Shown here piece after piece: positions 12,151-23,323 of a DNA stretch of 64,000 bases. Location: assembly GCA_027422505.1 (NCBI GenBank), contig JAPQWV010000418.1, positions 62,001 to 126,000 on the forward strand. The letters run 5' to 3'. The notes beneath the pieces were generated by a model, which saw only the letters and a program-made list of their open reading frames with translations, did not search any database and was not told the origin of the DNA. This stretch comes from Craterostigma plantagineum. Taxonomy: Eukaryota > Streptophyta > Magnoliopsida > Lamiales > Linderniaceae. Position 1 is the stretch's first letter. Each line of letters starts with the position of its first letter. Position numbers and translations under genes: made by a program.

Positions 12151-14260
12151 GGCAAAAACTCTCGATCAATCAAAGAAAGTTATAACGTCACTTTACATGA
12201 AGTGGCAGAAATAGCTCCTGCACACCTCGGTTCAGGACCTGTGCCAAACCCGATGGCTTCTGAATACGACGGTTCAGAAATCATATACACTGGTGTGTTG
12301 GTACAAAACAAACAGAAGATGGCAACAACTAAGGAATCAACGTCTGAATAAGCTCTGAGACTTGTGTTGATCTGGACTCTCTCTTTGAGCCCGTATATCG
12401 GCCAGAAACCGTTAATGCTAGACCTTTAGTGGACTCCCCACTCGACGATGCGGACATACCAAGCTCTTCAAATCTCCCTACCTCACCCGATCCAGACTTA
12501 CCACAAATCACGGAAGAGCCTATAACAATCAATGATGAAGTCTCATCAGAAACACTCAATCCAAGTGCAGAATCTGACTTACCTCAACCTAATGAACAAA
12601 CTGAAATCATTGTAGTCTCAGTCCTCAAATGGCCGATGCGTCGAGTTCTGCTCTACCACACGAGCAAAAATGGACTCGAGCACATCCAGCCGATCAGATT
12701 ATTAGTGATCCTCCGAGTGGAGCACGGACACGTCATCAACACAGTCTCTTCAGCAGCTTCTTAAGCCAAAATTAGCCAACCAAGGTAGCCGACGCACTTA
12801 AGGATTCGGATTGGGTTACTTCCATGCAAGATGAAATTAATCAATTCGAACGCCTTCAAGTGTCGACCCTAGTACCGCATCCGCATGGGAAAACAACCAT
12901 CGGAACAAAACGGGTATTTAAGAATATAAAGAATGAAGATGGAGAAGTGATTAGGAATGAAGCGAGACTAGTTGCGACGGGCTATAACCAACAGGAAGGA
13001 ATTGACTACGACGAGACGTATGCTCCTGTTGTCCGAATCGAAGCCATTCATCTCTTCGTGGCTTATGCGGCTCATAAAGACTTTAAAGTCTACCAAATGG
13101 ACGTTACGACTGCCTTTCTCAATGGCGTGTTAAAAGAAGAAGTCTATGTCGCTCGATCAGAAGGCTTTGTTGATCAAGCACACCCCGATCACGTCTACCG
13201 ATTGGATAAAGCTCTTTACGGACTAAAACAAGCCCCATGTGTTTGGTATGATGTCCTGAGTGAATTCCTCGTGAAGTCTGGATTCATTCGAGGAACGATC
13301 GATACGACTCTCTTCATCAAATGGAAAGACAAAGATCTGATAGTCGTCCAAGTATACGTCGATGACATCATCTTCGGATCAACAAATCCACGGCTTTGCA
13401 AGAAATTTGGAAATCTAATGAAGAGCAAATTTGAAATGAGTCACATGGGAGAAATGCAATTCTTCTTAGGGCTTCAAGTCAGACAACTCGATGATGGGAT
13501 TTTCATCAGTCAGACCAAATACATCAAGGATATTCTGAATAAGTTCCATCAAGATCAGAGTAAGCCCCTCAGCACTCCTATGTCACCAAGCTGCAAGTTG
13601 GATGCCGATCCCAATGGAAAAACGATCGACATCACCCTCTATCGCAGCATCATTGGGTCTCTTCTATATCTCACATCAAGCCGGTCGGACATCATGTTTG
13701 CCACCTGTTTATGTGCTTGTTTTCAAGCCGACCCTAAGGAATCTCACATGCTTGCGGTGAAGTGAATCTTGTGCTACCTTAAGGGCACATCTACCTTAGG
13801 ATTGTGGTATCCTAAAGGTATGAATTTCAAACTAATTGGCTACACTGATGCTGACTATGCAGGTTGCCGAATGGACAGGAAAATGATATTCGGTGGTGCT
13901 CAATTTCTAGGCAAAAAGCTGGTTTGCTGGTCATCCAAAAAGCAGAACTGCGTCTCAACATCGATGGCTGAAGCAGAATATGTCGCGGCCGCCAGTTGTT
14001 GCTCGCATATGCTATTGATGCGGACTCAGCTTCGCGAGTATGGGTACAATCTAAATAATATACCCATTATAGCGATAGCCAAAGTGCCATTGTGATTACG
14101 TGTAATCCTGTTCACCATTCACGCACAAAATACATAGACATACGATATCACTTTAAAAAGATCACGTAGAAAAAGGCACCATTGACATGTATTTTGCGAA
14201 AACGGAATATCAACTAGCTGACATTTTCACCAAGGCATTGGATATGGTTCCAATTCCTTG
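12145..14260 (+). pseudogene. Copia (Sirevirus-like) pol: integrase end, RT, RNase H
   Basis: This is a 5'-truncated copia polyprotein. It begins in the integrase C-terminal region (SRSIKESYNVTLHE near 12155-12200). A degenerate linker with a frameshift near 12635 follows, ending in the usual segment before RT (RAHPADQIISDPPSG). RT is open at 12824-13765, with [20 protein letters not shown] and the catalytic [12 protein letters not shown] at 13763-13765 sits where Arg is normal (AVK-stop-ILCYLKGT). RNase H follows (TDADYAG, STSMAEAEYVAA). A frameshift near 14075 separates the last part, which still shows HSRTKYIDIRYHF and ADIFTKAL near 14219-14242. These signatures, the PPT-like motifs and the extra ORF point to the Sirevirus lineage. 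It is non-functional as it stands. Confidence 0.9.
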
Positions 14261-16069
14261 TCGAAAAATTAGGCATGTTGAACCTCCCGTAATTTGTGCA
14301 CTATGTGAATCTATGTGCTTTCACATGCTCTATGCTATGTGTTTTCTATACTAAAAACTGTTATATCTTGCGTTAAATATTTCAATTTTAAAATAAAAAT
14401 ATAATAATACTAAATAATTCAAAACTACAAAAATATTATACATATAAGTATAATATTAGGGGCATGACGATATCTTTAGGATGCTCGATCTACGTCACGA
14501 ATAGATTTCACTGACATGAGACTGATTTGTTGCTTAATATTGTCTGTCTAGTCGCATTCTTTTGTCTAAAGGTCACTAGTTTGCTACACTAGACACAAAG
14601 CCACTTTACATAAGTGAGGATTCTGGCCTTTTATTTTTCTTTTCTATGGATCTATTCTTGAGCGAGTCACACATCAATTGCTTGTGTTAACTAGTGATTC
14701 CTGGCTTAATACTCACCTTGCGCTAATTCCGTAGGAAAATGATTAGAGCACTTAGGAAATTCCTCACTTGGCATTACACAGAGACAATATCATCCTTGAA
14801 ATAATTCCTCTAGTCATCCCTTTTGAGCCTTCTTCGTTATCCTTTTCCTCATTTGTATCCCAATCAAGCCTTCAACCGTAATTCATAAATTTCAGAGGGT
14901 TGCATAAACGAGAAAAGGAGGGGGAGAAAAAGGCGACAAAAGAAAAGAAGAAAATGATGACAAAAGGAGATGGGAAACGAACACGAGGAATGCTCAACGC
15001 ACAATAAATAGTCCAAAAGAACCTGCCTTCCTAATTATTGAAATCTTCTTGAAATCATAAGAAGAGGGCATGGATCTTGCTGTGAACTTCTCCTTCGATA
15101 ATCTCGTATACTCGTCAGAATGGCTGGAAGGGAGCACCACGAAGTGAACTTCTCCAACGATAATCCGGTCTTATATCGAGACAACGAGAAGAGGAGCACG
15201 GCCTTGGGTTCGAATTCCATAACTTTGAACTTCTCCAAATCGATAATCTTTGAAACCTCTCTAGGGATTAAAAGAAGAGAAGCACGGTATCAACCCGAGA
15301 ACAAACGAGAAGAACTTTGCCTTAGATAATCTCTCAGCCTCATAGAGAAGCGGAGCATCAGCTTGATCAAGTACGAAAAATTTAAGGATGGATAAGATCA
15401 AAATGTCGGTGAAGAAGACGACGAAGAAAAGGAAGAAAATCTTTAGTCCACAATTCCAAGATAAAACTTCCCTTCTAAGTCAAGAACCACATTAAAACCC
15501 CTTACAGTCTCTATGATTCCAAATCGACGGTCTTGCGCATAGGTAAAAGATTAAAAACGCTTCGATCACAGGTAAATTGACTTAATATTGCTTGTGTTGA
15601 CTTGAGTGATATAAATATAAAAATTCCAAGTAAAAATAATCTAGTGCTAGAGTGAACCTAGTGAGAGTTGTCGAAATGGATCATACTATGAACTTAGGAC
15701 TCTTTAGTTTGATGACATGACTTGACGGCATATGATCCTTTCAAGTGTCGTGTGAAATTTTTAGGCGTGAGAATGATCGTAGGAAAATAATCTGACCTCA
15801 TACGATTAATAATATTAATATGCTTAAGATAAAAAAATTATACGTATAAAAGAATTCTCGCACAGTCTGATATGCAAGTTTAATTTGCATTTACGCTGAA
15901 ATGATTAAATGCGATTTTACTTGTTTATGCTCATACCATCGCGTAACATTTTGAATACATGATTCGGGTACCATGTATCTAAGTGAAATTGTTTAAATTG
16001 TGCGTTACTCATTTAGTTTGTGCCAATTGATTCTATGTGTTTTCATGACCAAATCGTTTTTGGTGCATC

Positions 16070-16440
16070 ATTTGAGGGGGAGCATATACAATAATATGTC
16101 TTAAACTCCAAACTTGCTTGATGTTCTTTCTCTAAGTTTTTTGCAGAAGTAAAGAGGAGGACTTCACGAATTATTCCGGACATGGAGTATACGGCATTAT
16201 ATAAAATTTTGACGGTTAAATCATTTGATCTCTAACTTGTTTTATGAGTTGGATCTAACAAATTTTTTTCAGAAAGGTACCGAGCCTAATTGGTAAAATT
16301 GCTTCCAAAATTAACTCAAATATTCTTGATAATTTACTCTAAGTGTTACATGTTTTCGATGATCAAGCCTTGGAGCAAGTTGTCACCGCTCAAAAATTAC
16401 AGGGAGTTAATTACATTCGATATTATATTTAGGGGGAGCA
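16070..16440 (+). other. Two internal polypurine-tract-like motifs (copy B)
   Basis: ATTTGAGGGGGAGC at 16070-16083 and ATTTAGGGGGAGCA at 16427-16440 lie downstream of pol and upstream of the aORF. The first is conserved in copy A (7545-7558). Related motifs occur in the gag-only element at 22386-22397 and 22461-22472. Confidence 0.6.
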
Positions 16441-16479
16441 ATTTTTTGGTTTACTCTTTAAACTTAGGATCAGTCTGAC

Positions 16480-17650
16480 ATACATAGAAAAATTTACCAT
16501 CGAGAAACTCGGGCGAATTTTGCAATGTTCATTCGCAGTTTCTTGAGCGAAAATTGACTTTGGGACCAAGTTGTAATTTTCGCCTTCATATTGACGAGCG
16601 AAAATTAAACAGGAACCAACTGATTTTCGATCGAAATCGTCGAGCGAAAAGTAAATAGTAACCAAAGAAAATTTCTCGATCGTAAGTTTCTCGATCGTAA
16701 ACAGTAATGGGCATAAATTCACTAAGTCTCGCAAAACGTCTAATCAGCCCAATTAAACGAAATCATTGCTTGTAATCGAAAATCCCTAAATACACGCTAA
16801 AACCCTAGATCGCAAAATTCAACAGTCAAATTTTCGTGCGAAAAGCTTTTTCTCTCAAAAGACGAACGTCAAAATCCTTCAAATCTTTCGATTTTTCCTC
16901 TGATTTTCGGCTTTGGAAGGTAGATTTGACTTCATTTAGGGAATATCGTGTATTTAAACTCATTTGCATCTGTATTGTGATATATTTCACATGATCCTGT
17001 GTTCATTTCTCGTCTGTTCATATTCTGAGAACTCGAATGCTTATTTGCAGTGGGTAAAGACCAATCTGTTAGCATAATCTAGGTTTAATACTGCATATTA
17101 TGTTAGTTTCGAAGTTTCTTGATCGTTTTAAGGTAGATTATTTTGATTCTCTGCGTTATTTGAGTTTGATTGGAAGTAAGACTTAATCTGGAATATCACC
17201 ATTTGAAGGCATCGAAGAACTTTTTTGCTCACAAACAGTGTCAATTGAATTTCAATAGTTCTACCGTTTGCACTGTAAAAAGTTTTTGATCGCTAAACTT
17301 TTGACTTAGCCGTTAAGAATGATAACGTAGATTGAAAAATAATTACAATCCAGAAATTGAATTTTAGGATTTTTTGCGAGCGAAAAGATTACTGAACTAA
17401 ATAGATATAATAGGTGCAAAATAAATTTCGAGCGCAAAACTTACAGTCGCAAACAGTTGATTTCACTTTCATTCTTGGTCGAGAATTTTAGCAGCGATAA
17501 AATTAATTTCTCGATCGCAAACTTGCACAGTGATGATTTTATCGATCGAAAATTTTCTCGGCGACTCACCAAGTTTCTCGCTGTCAATTTTCTCGATCGT
17601 AAAATTCCATAGCGCAAAACTATTTTAAAATCGAAATACTTTCTCGCTCG
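16480..17650. repeat. CGATCG palindrome array, copy B
   Basis: Many variants of CTCGATCGTAAATTT and GAGCGAAAATT in an AT-rich background. The array continues beyond the MULE at 28680-28900. It is the inverted counterpart of the array at 5990-7270. Confidence 0.65.
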
Positions 17651-17848
17651 GATAAAACCTAAATTGGTCCCCGATGTTTAACCTATGGACCAATTTTGTC
17701 CCCAATGTTTTTCGGGGACCAATTTAGTCCCCGATGTTATAAAAAAATAAACCAAATTAGTCCCGGCGCTACTTATGTCGTCAATTTAAATGGAAGCACG
17801 GCACACGCAGCTCACGTGACCCTCCTCACCTTCCCTAAACAGTAAAAA
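17651..17848 (+). repeat. MULE left terminal inverted repeat
   Basis: About 198 bp that match 28469-28668 in inverse with scattered mismatches. The inner edge is CCTAAACAGTAAAAA. It contains three GGACCAATTT / TTGGTCCCC words. The 86 bp between it and the GRF gene hold nothing recognisable beyond a presumed promoter. Confidence 0.9.
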
Positions 17849-17934
17849 ATGGGTATGGCTGAAACAGAGTAAATGCACAAAAATTCGGGCACGCGTCAGG
17901 CTTTTTTTCTCCGAAAAAATTCTGAAATTTAAAC

Positions 17935-18521
17935 ATGAGCAGTAGATCTTCAGCTTCGTCGAGCTCCATTAACAGTAGAAGGCTACGCTATGAACCCGCA
18001 AACCCTGCGATTGTTCCGACCGAACCTCTATTTTGCAAATGTGGATTTGAGCTTCAGCTATTGACGGCATGGACGACTACAAACCCTGGGAGGAGGTTTC
18101 GGATGTGCCATCATTATCGGGTTAGAAGCATAATTTATAATTTAAATTGATTTCCTATCTTTTATTTTTGAAATTATTTATATATGTTTCATTAGGTTAC
18201 ATATATAATTCATCTATTTTGTTGCAGAGGTCAAATGGTTGTAATGTTTTCGAGTGGTGGGATTCGGAGATGAGTCCTAGATCAAAGGAAATTATAATAT
18301 TCATGAAGGGAAGGATTGATTGCCTACAAGAATTGAATATCCGTGGTAATCACACAAGTAATTTGGAAAATCTGTCGAAAAATCAAATGGATGAAGAATT
18401 ACGTGATTGTAAGAATAAGATTATGCAGTTAGGAAGTGATATTGGGCCTTGCAAGAGAAGGGTGAAGAAATATGAGAAAGTGATACCTTGGAGATATCTT
18501 GTAGAAGAAAGAATTACATAA
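17935..18521 (+). CDS. GRF-type zinc-finger protein carried by MULE (2 exons)
   Basis: Exon 1 is 17935-18120 and exon 2 is 18228-18521. The intron starts GTTAGA and ends TTTTGTTGCAG. Joining is phase 0 and gives 159 residues. Residues ~33-75 form a GRF-type zinc finger: CKCG, then NPGRRF, then a Cys, then after the splice NGCNVFEWWD. The N-terminus is Ser-rich and the C-terminus (about residues 85-159) is charged and helix-prone. GRF fingers bind nucleic acid in other proteins. The gene is oriented toward the transposase from just inside the left TIR, the position where a second MULE gene often sits. Both exons are open, so it may be expressible. Whether it serves transposition or was captured from the host is unknown. 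Confidence 0.75.
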
Positions 18522-19042
18522 TTTTACTCTTGGGGCTACTATTAATAATAGCAATTTTTATGCTTATCAGCTAGAATTATCTGATAGTTTATCCGATGGT
18601 TTATCAGCTAGTATTATGTAATGGTTTGTGTAATGATTTCATCTTAGCTTTTGCAATGGTTTCTGTAATGGTTTCTGCAAGGGTTTCTACAATTGTTTCT
18701 GTAATAGTTTCCGCAATGGTTTGTACAATGATTTATGTAACGTTGGCTTTTGAATTATGTGATTGATTTATTCACTATGTAATGGTTTATGTAATGCTTT
18801 TGGTAATGATTTCCGCGGGACGGGGCTATCGGAAACAACGGCTTAACACAGGTGAACGGAGCAACTAAAATTACCAGCTTAACATAACATCCTGATATAG
18901 CATATTAACACAACTTGCTAGTCAAACACAACATGTTACCACATCAACTTCAGGTCTGAAACACAGCAACTAGAGTCTTAAACTAACCAACCAACACAAC
19001 AACTACATGACAAAAACTAGCCTGTGACAAAAGCACATCATA
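18522..19042. repeat. Non-coding MULE interior with TAATGGTTT microrepeats
   Basis: Between about 18610 and 18820 the words TAATGGTTTCTG, CAATGGTTTGTA and similar recur about every 12-24 bp, giving a degenerate minisatellite. The rest, to 19042, is unremarkable sequence between the convergent GRF and transposase genes, where their transcripts would end. Confidence 0.6.
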
Positions 19043-20073
19043 TCAGACTAACATTCGACCATCAAGGCTGAGAGGAATGCAACACTTTCCAGTTTTGAAA
19101 GGAGGATTTCTGACAGTAGTAGGCTGAGATGAACTTTGGCTATGGCTCTCTAGATGAATCTTGCCTCTCGGAGCAATACTAGCCTTCAATTTTGAGATAG
19201 TGGTATAGGGTCTCCCTCTTTTGACAAAAGCCAAATTACCATTCTGCAAATTGTCCTCTCTTATGCTTTTGAGCTGCAAAATACAGTCATACAATTTGAA
19301 TATGCAGCACAATTACTTAAGCTTTACTGAGATTCCAGTTGCACACATAACTACCTTTGAAGTCTGCACTTGAGTTGCTTGAGATTTGCTTGGCTTCTTG
19401 TTCTACTCATCCCCAAATATCTTTTAACCTAAAAATAAAAATATTAAAAAATTCCAATATTCATGATATCTATACTTAAATATAAACTACAAATTACCTG
19501 AAGTTTTCTAGGCCCGGTACTTGAACATGGATTCTCATGTGACACCGGAATCTCATTAGCTCGAATCTCTAGAACTACTTCTAGTGGAGCCTCATAAGCT
19601 GGAATCTCTGGAACTACTTCTAGTGGAGCCTCATTAGCTGGAACATCAGTAGATACCTCATGTGGATCTCTCTTATTGCATTTTCTTGCAATATGACCTC
19701 TCTGACCACAAAGCCTGCATTTATTCACCCTTCGCAGCTTCTTGACATGTGTTTGATTTTGGCTGGGGGGTTCATCAGGTTCTCTTCTTCTCATTTTCTT
19801 TGGTCTGCCTGGTTTATTGTTGGTATAAATGGGAGGCAGAGGAGCTGCTAAAGGAAGATTAGGCCATAAATCAGCACTGTTTATTGGTGCAAGTGAGCCT
19901 TGATAGCATTTTTTGTATGATTCAACACTGTAGAACTTATGCACATAAGTCTCCGGGTCTTCGTGTCTACACCATATAGCAGAAATCGCATGCTTGCAAG
20001 GAATACCAGATAAATCCCATTTTTACAGCTGCAAGTTCTCCTACCAACATCAACAGTGTGTTGATCATACATA
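19043..20073 (-). pseudogene. MULE transposase, C-terminal part (SWIM and zinc knuckle)
   Basis: Downstream part of the MURA-like transposase, cut from the rest by the retrotransposon at 20079. It begins with a SWIM zinc finger region (QHTVDVGRRTCSCK, now frameshifted in the second half). KFYSVESYKKCYQG, then the basic PGRPKKMRRREPDEPP, then a CCHC zinc knuckle (CRLCGQRGHIARKC, about 19675-19716) follow. A donor GTAATT follows KLQ near 19499. Further exons appear near 19345-19425 and 19043-19275, the last containing KRGRPYTTISKLKA. SWIM plus GRPKK plus zinc knuckle is the usual plant MURA tail. Non-functional because of frameshifts and the insertion. Confidence 0.85.
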
Positions 20074-20078
20074 CCTTT

Positions 20079-20430
20079 TGTTAGGACCCCTAATATCCAA
20101 CCTAGATCGAATTACGAAGAATCGGATAGTAAATCTGAAGAATTCGAACACTTATGATTGAGATTTACCAACGTTGAGGTTTGAGAGAGAAACGACGTTG
20201 AAGAACACAAAGGCGCTTGAAATTTTCTCTTTAAAATTTCCAATTCTAATTTTGCGATCCGAAACAATACTAAGCGCACTCCTAATTTTCTTAGGAGTTC
20301 ACTTATATATACCACCTCGTGGTATATTTACACAAGTAAATGATAAATTACAATTTAGTCCAAGACTACTAATTTGTATAGCAAGATTAAGACAACTATA
20401 TTAATTGAATACAATTAAATAGTTCCAACA
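20079..20430 (-). repeat. 3' LTR of gag-only element (352 bp)
   Basis: On minus it starts TGTTGGAACTATTTAATTG and ends GGGGTCCTAACA. It is near-identical to 26126-26475 apart from scattered changes and one replaced block near 20336-20360. AAAGGGAGAGAT lies just upstream on minus. Confidence 0.92.
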
Positions 20431-22830
20431 ATCTCTCCCTTTGTATCCAATTTCCAATATAGCGCGGGTTGTCTTTGTCTTGCAAATGAAAAAGTCCTCG
20501 AGTCATTGAAATCTCCTCTTTAGAATGTCTTCAAGCTCACTTGGTCTTCTAGGCATCGGCTTTTTCGTCGAATCTTCTTTTGAAGTTCTTCTCCCAGATG
20601 CCGTAAGATGTACGAAGTTCTTGCCGAATTTTGGAAAGTCCACGTTCCATTTCTCCCGTTGAAAGCACATAAAACTCGAAACTCCCCCTATTTGGGTCAA
20701 CCTTATGTTGAGATCAGGGAGTCCGATGTGAGGTTTGGAGAGGAGGACACGGTTGGCAACTTCGATCATTGATGCAGTGGACATGGTGGCAACTTCGCTC
20801 CTTGATGCAGTGGACACGGTTGGCAACTTCAGTCCTTGATGATGCTTGAATTACGTGTCGTTCGGTCCTCGGTCCTTGCTTCTTCTTCCGGAAACAAGGG
20901 GCTTGAGAACATTGAGGAGAGGGCTCGGGGTTTAGCCATCTTCTCCGTTTCGCCAGATTCGTCTTCTCCGAATGGAAGTTGTCTGGTTCGGCCTCGAAGA
21001 AGTGTCTCTAATTCCAGAAGAAGGTAGGTCGTCTCTTTCTTTGATTTTTTTAAAGTTGTACGGAGCTTCCTTTGAATGTGGCATTGTGAGAGAGCCCGGT
21101 TTCAGAGTGGTACGCGCGGCAGAATTTGGTAGGTGAACCGACCGATTGTGTATGCATAACCCCTTCTCCCCCTCATGGCGAATCGTGTGAACGATGTCGG
21201 CATGTTTAATTTGGAGGTAGAAAAATATATACAAAAAGGTCGGTGTGGGTAATAACCGGACGGAGCCACAAAGGCAATCCGTCGAAATGAGTAGCGGGGC
21301 CACATAGGCGTCCCGTTGACATCAACTAGGAGCAAAGCTCATAGAAGATGGCTGAAACCATTGTTGCTTTGATGTTGCAACGGTCGGACTTCCTTCCGAT
21401 CCTAGAAGCATGTCTTTAAAAGAACAGGTCTACGAAAGTTCTAACATAATCACAAAGATTAGGTGTATTAAAAAGTGTATGTGTCCTAAAAATTTGAAAA
21501 TTTTGGGGAGTGAGGACACACTAGACAGGAGTGATCAATAAAAGCGTGGTACGGGGCGGAATACCACTTAGTTCAATATCTCCCGTTTCCGAGTGAAATG
21601 GTGATAGCATACGTGGTTCCCCGTGATTTATGAAACACCTATCTTTTAAGAGATAGACGAGTGGGTAAGTCTCGGTTGTGCATGCGCCGTTGGACCTAAT
21701 GCCACGACTTCTACCCGGGAGCTAATTAAAATTAGCACCTGTACCTATGGGGGTTGGTCCGAATATTATGTGAAATAAGGGAGTGATGTGTCTTCAAAGA
21801 CTTCCTAGACGTCATCGAAATAATCTTGCTTGGTCTCAAATGCTCCAACGCGTTCCAGGGTTAGGATCAAGTCGGATTAGACTGAACCATAGGAACATGA
21901 AATTCGTGCTTCCGGGGTACGTGAGAAGTGTTGCTCTAGTTGAATTAGTAAGCCGGGCCGGTCGATGAAAATACTGAGCATTTGATCCTCACTTAGATCG
22001 TCACCGTCGTCTTTGGAAAATTTTGTCCGTTTGAAAGCTCGAGATTCTTCGTGGTACGTCCATCTTTGGATGTGGGAGAATAAAACCGGGAAGCATATCA
22101 AACAAATTTGATTTTTTTTGTTTTGCTTTTTTGTTTTGGTTTTTTTTCATATTTCCTTTTTTTTTTTTTTCTCTTTTTTTTTATATCTCACTTTTTTCAT
22201 ATTTTCTTTCTTTTTTGGATATATGTATATGTATATATATATGTACATTATTAATATAGTGTATTATATTTATATCTCCCCAAAAACAATGCTTCGAAAA
22301 CAAATTTTATCCCCCTAGAAATGTGCGTAGTTAGCTTGACGAATATTAAGAATCTCATTCCCTTAAATCAGTCATTGTAAGTTTTCTCCCCCTCAAGAAT
22401 TAAAATTTGTGCTTCCTTCTTAAAAAATATAAAGGTTGCTCCTCATTAAATAATGAGTAGCTCCCCCTCAATTAAAGCTCATTTAAAAGTAATAATCGAA
22501 AAATATTTACCGTTTCCGTTCATAATATGCATTTGAAATTTTTCAAACCATTTAAAGCAATGAAATGCATATCGAAATGTATCATTTGAAAAGTTTTGAA
22601 AGAAAATTGGTATATATATATATATTTTCAACGAAACTCATATGCATACGTAAGTTTGAAATATACCTCATTGAAGCTTAATTGTAGTAGCTCACGGCTC
22701 ATCCCTTTATCATGTACGTGGAGCCACTACGTCGAATTCCATACATGAGGAAAAGTTGCAAAACTATCGGGACTTTGGTACCCATTGTCGTATGGGTCCT
22801 CCCTTATTAGCAGAAAACGAGTTAGTCGAA
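20431..22830 (-). other. Decayed 3' region of gag-only element
   Basis: No intact gene. Two PPT-like motifs occur on minus (22386-22397 and 22461-22472, TTGAGGGGGAG). A T-rich tract lies at about 22100-22210 with a TA-rich stretch near 22215-22275. Short open segments on minus at 20503-20826 and 20932-21303 contain HEGEKG and a Lys/Arg-rich tail. Their position between the PPT cluster and the 3' LTR is the one the aORF takes in copies A-D. They may be remnants of a diverged aORF, but the similarity is too weak to assert. Confidence 0.45.
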
Positions 22831-23323
22831 AATCGTGTAAAATTAGATTGTGAGCCTAAGTTGGTCGAAGATGTAGTCTTAGGAGTCCATATTTGACTAG
22901 GACTTTGTGACTTGATATCCAACTTAGGAATCCATTTTTGCTTGATTTTACACGGATAAGTAATTCTAGCATGTGAATATGTGCTTCTAGAATGTGTACT
23001 TGTAAAGGTTCTCTCAGTACCTAGTCATAATAAATGCTTTTCGGAACGAATATTAACTGGGTACTTCATGTAAGAATACGAGCAAATAGAGTGATAAGCA
23101 TGTAAAGTAGAAATGTCGTAATTCCTACGTGGAGAATGCACATTTTTCACATGAGAATAAGAATTTCGAAAATTATTTCTAGGCTTTTTAAGTGAAAAGT
23201 TAGTAGAATCATTTGAAACACACGATGAAGTTTGTGCGCTAGAACTTGAATTATTTACGTGAAAAATTTTCTTGGCGGAGGAAGAGCCACTTTCAAAGTT
23301 TGTACTTCTAAAATTGATAGGCT

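Larger units (their letters stand above)
14261..17650 (+). repeat. Spacer between pol and aORF, copy B, first segment
   Basis: About 3.4 kb of non-coding, AT-rich DNA lies downstream of pol. It is the right arm of an inverted repeat with copy A. It holds the GAGAAGTTCAC modules (15085-15290), two PPT-like motifs (16070-16083 and 16427-16440) and a CGATCG array from about 16480. The sequence 16939-17180 also matches copy D at 52603-52801 plus the start of 61626. The MULE inserted at 17651 interrupts it. I see no credible gene here. Confidence 0.75.
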
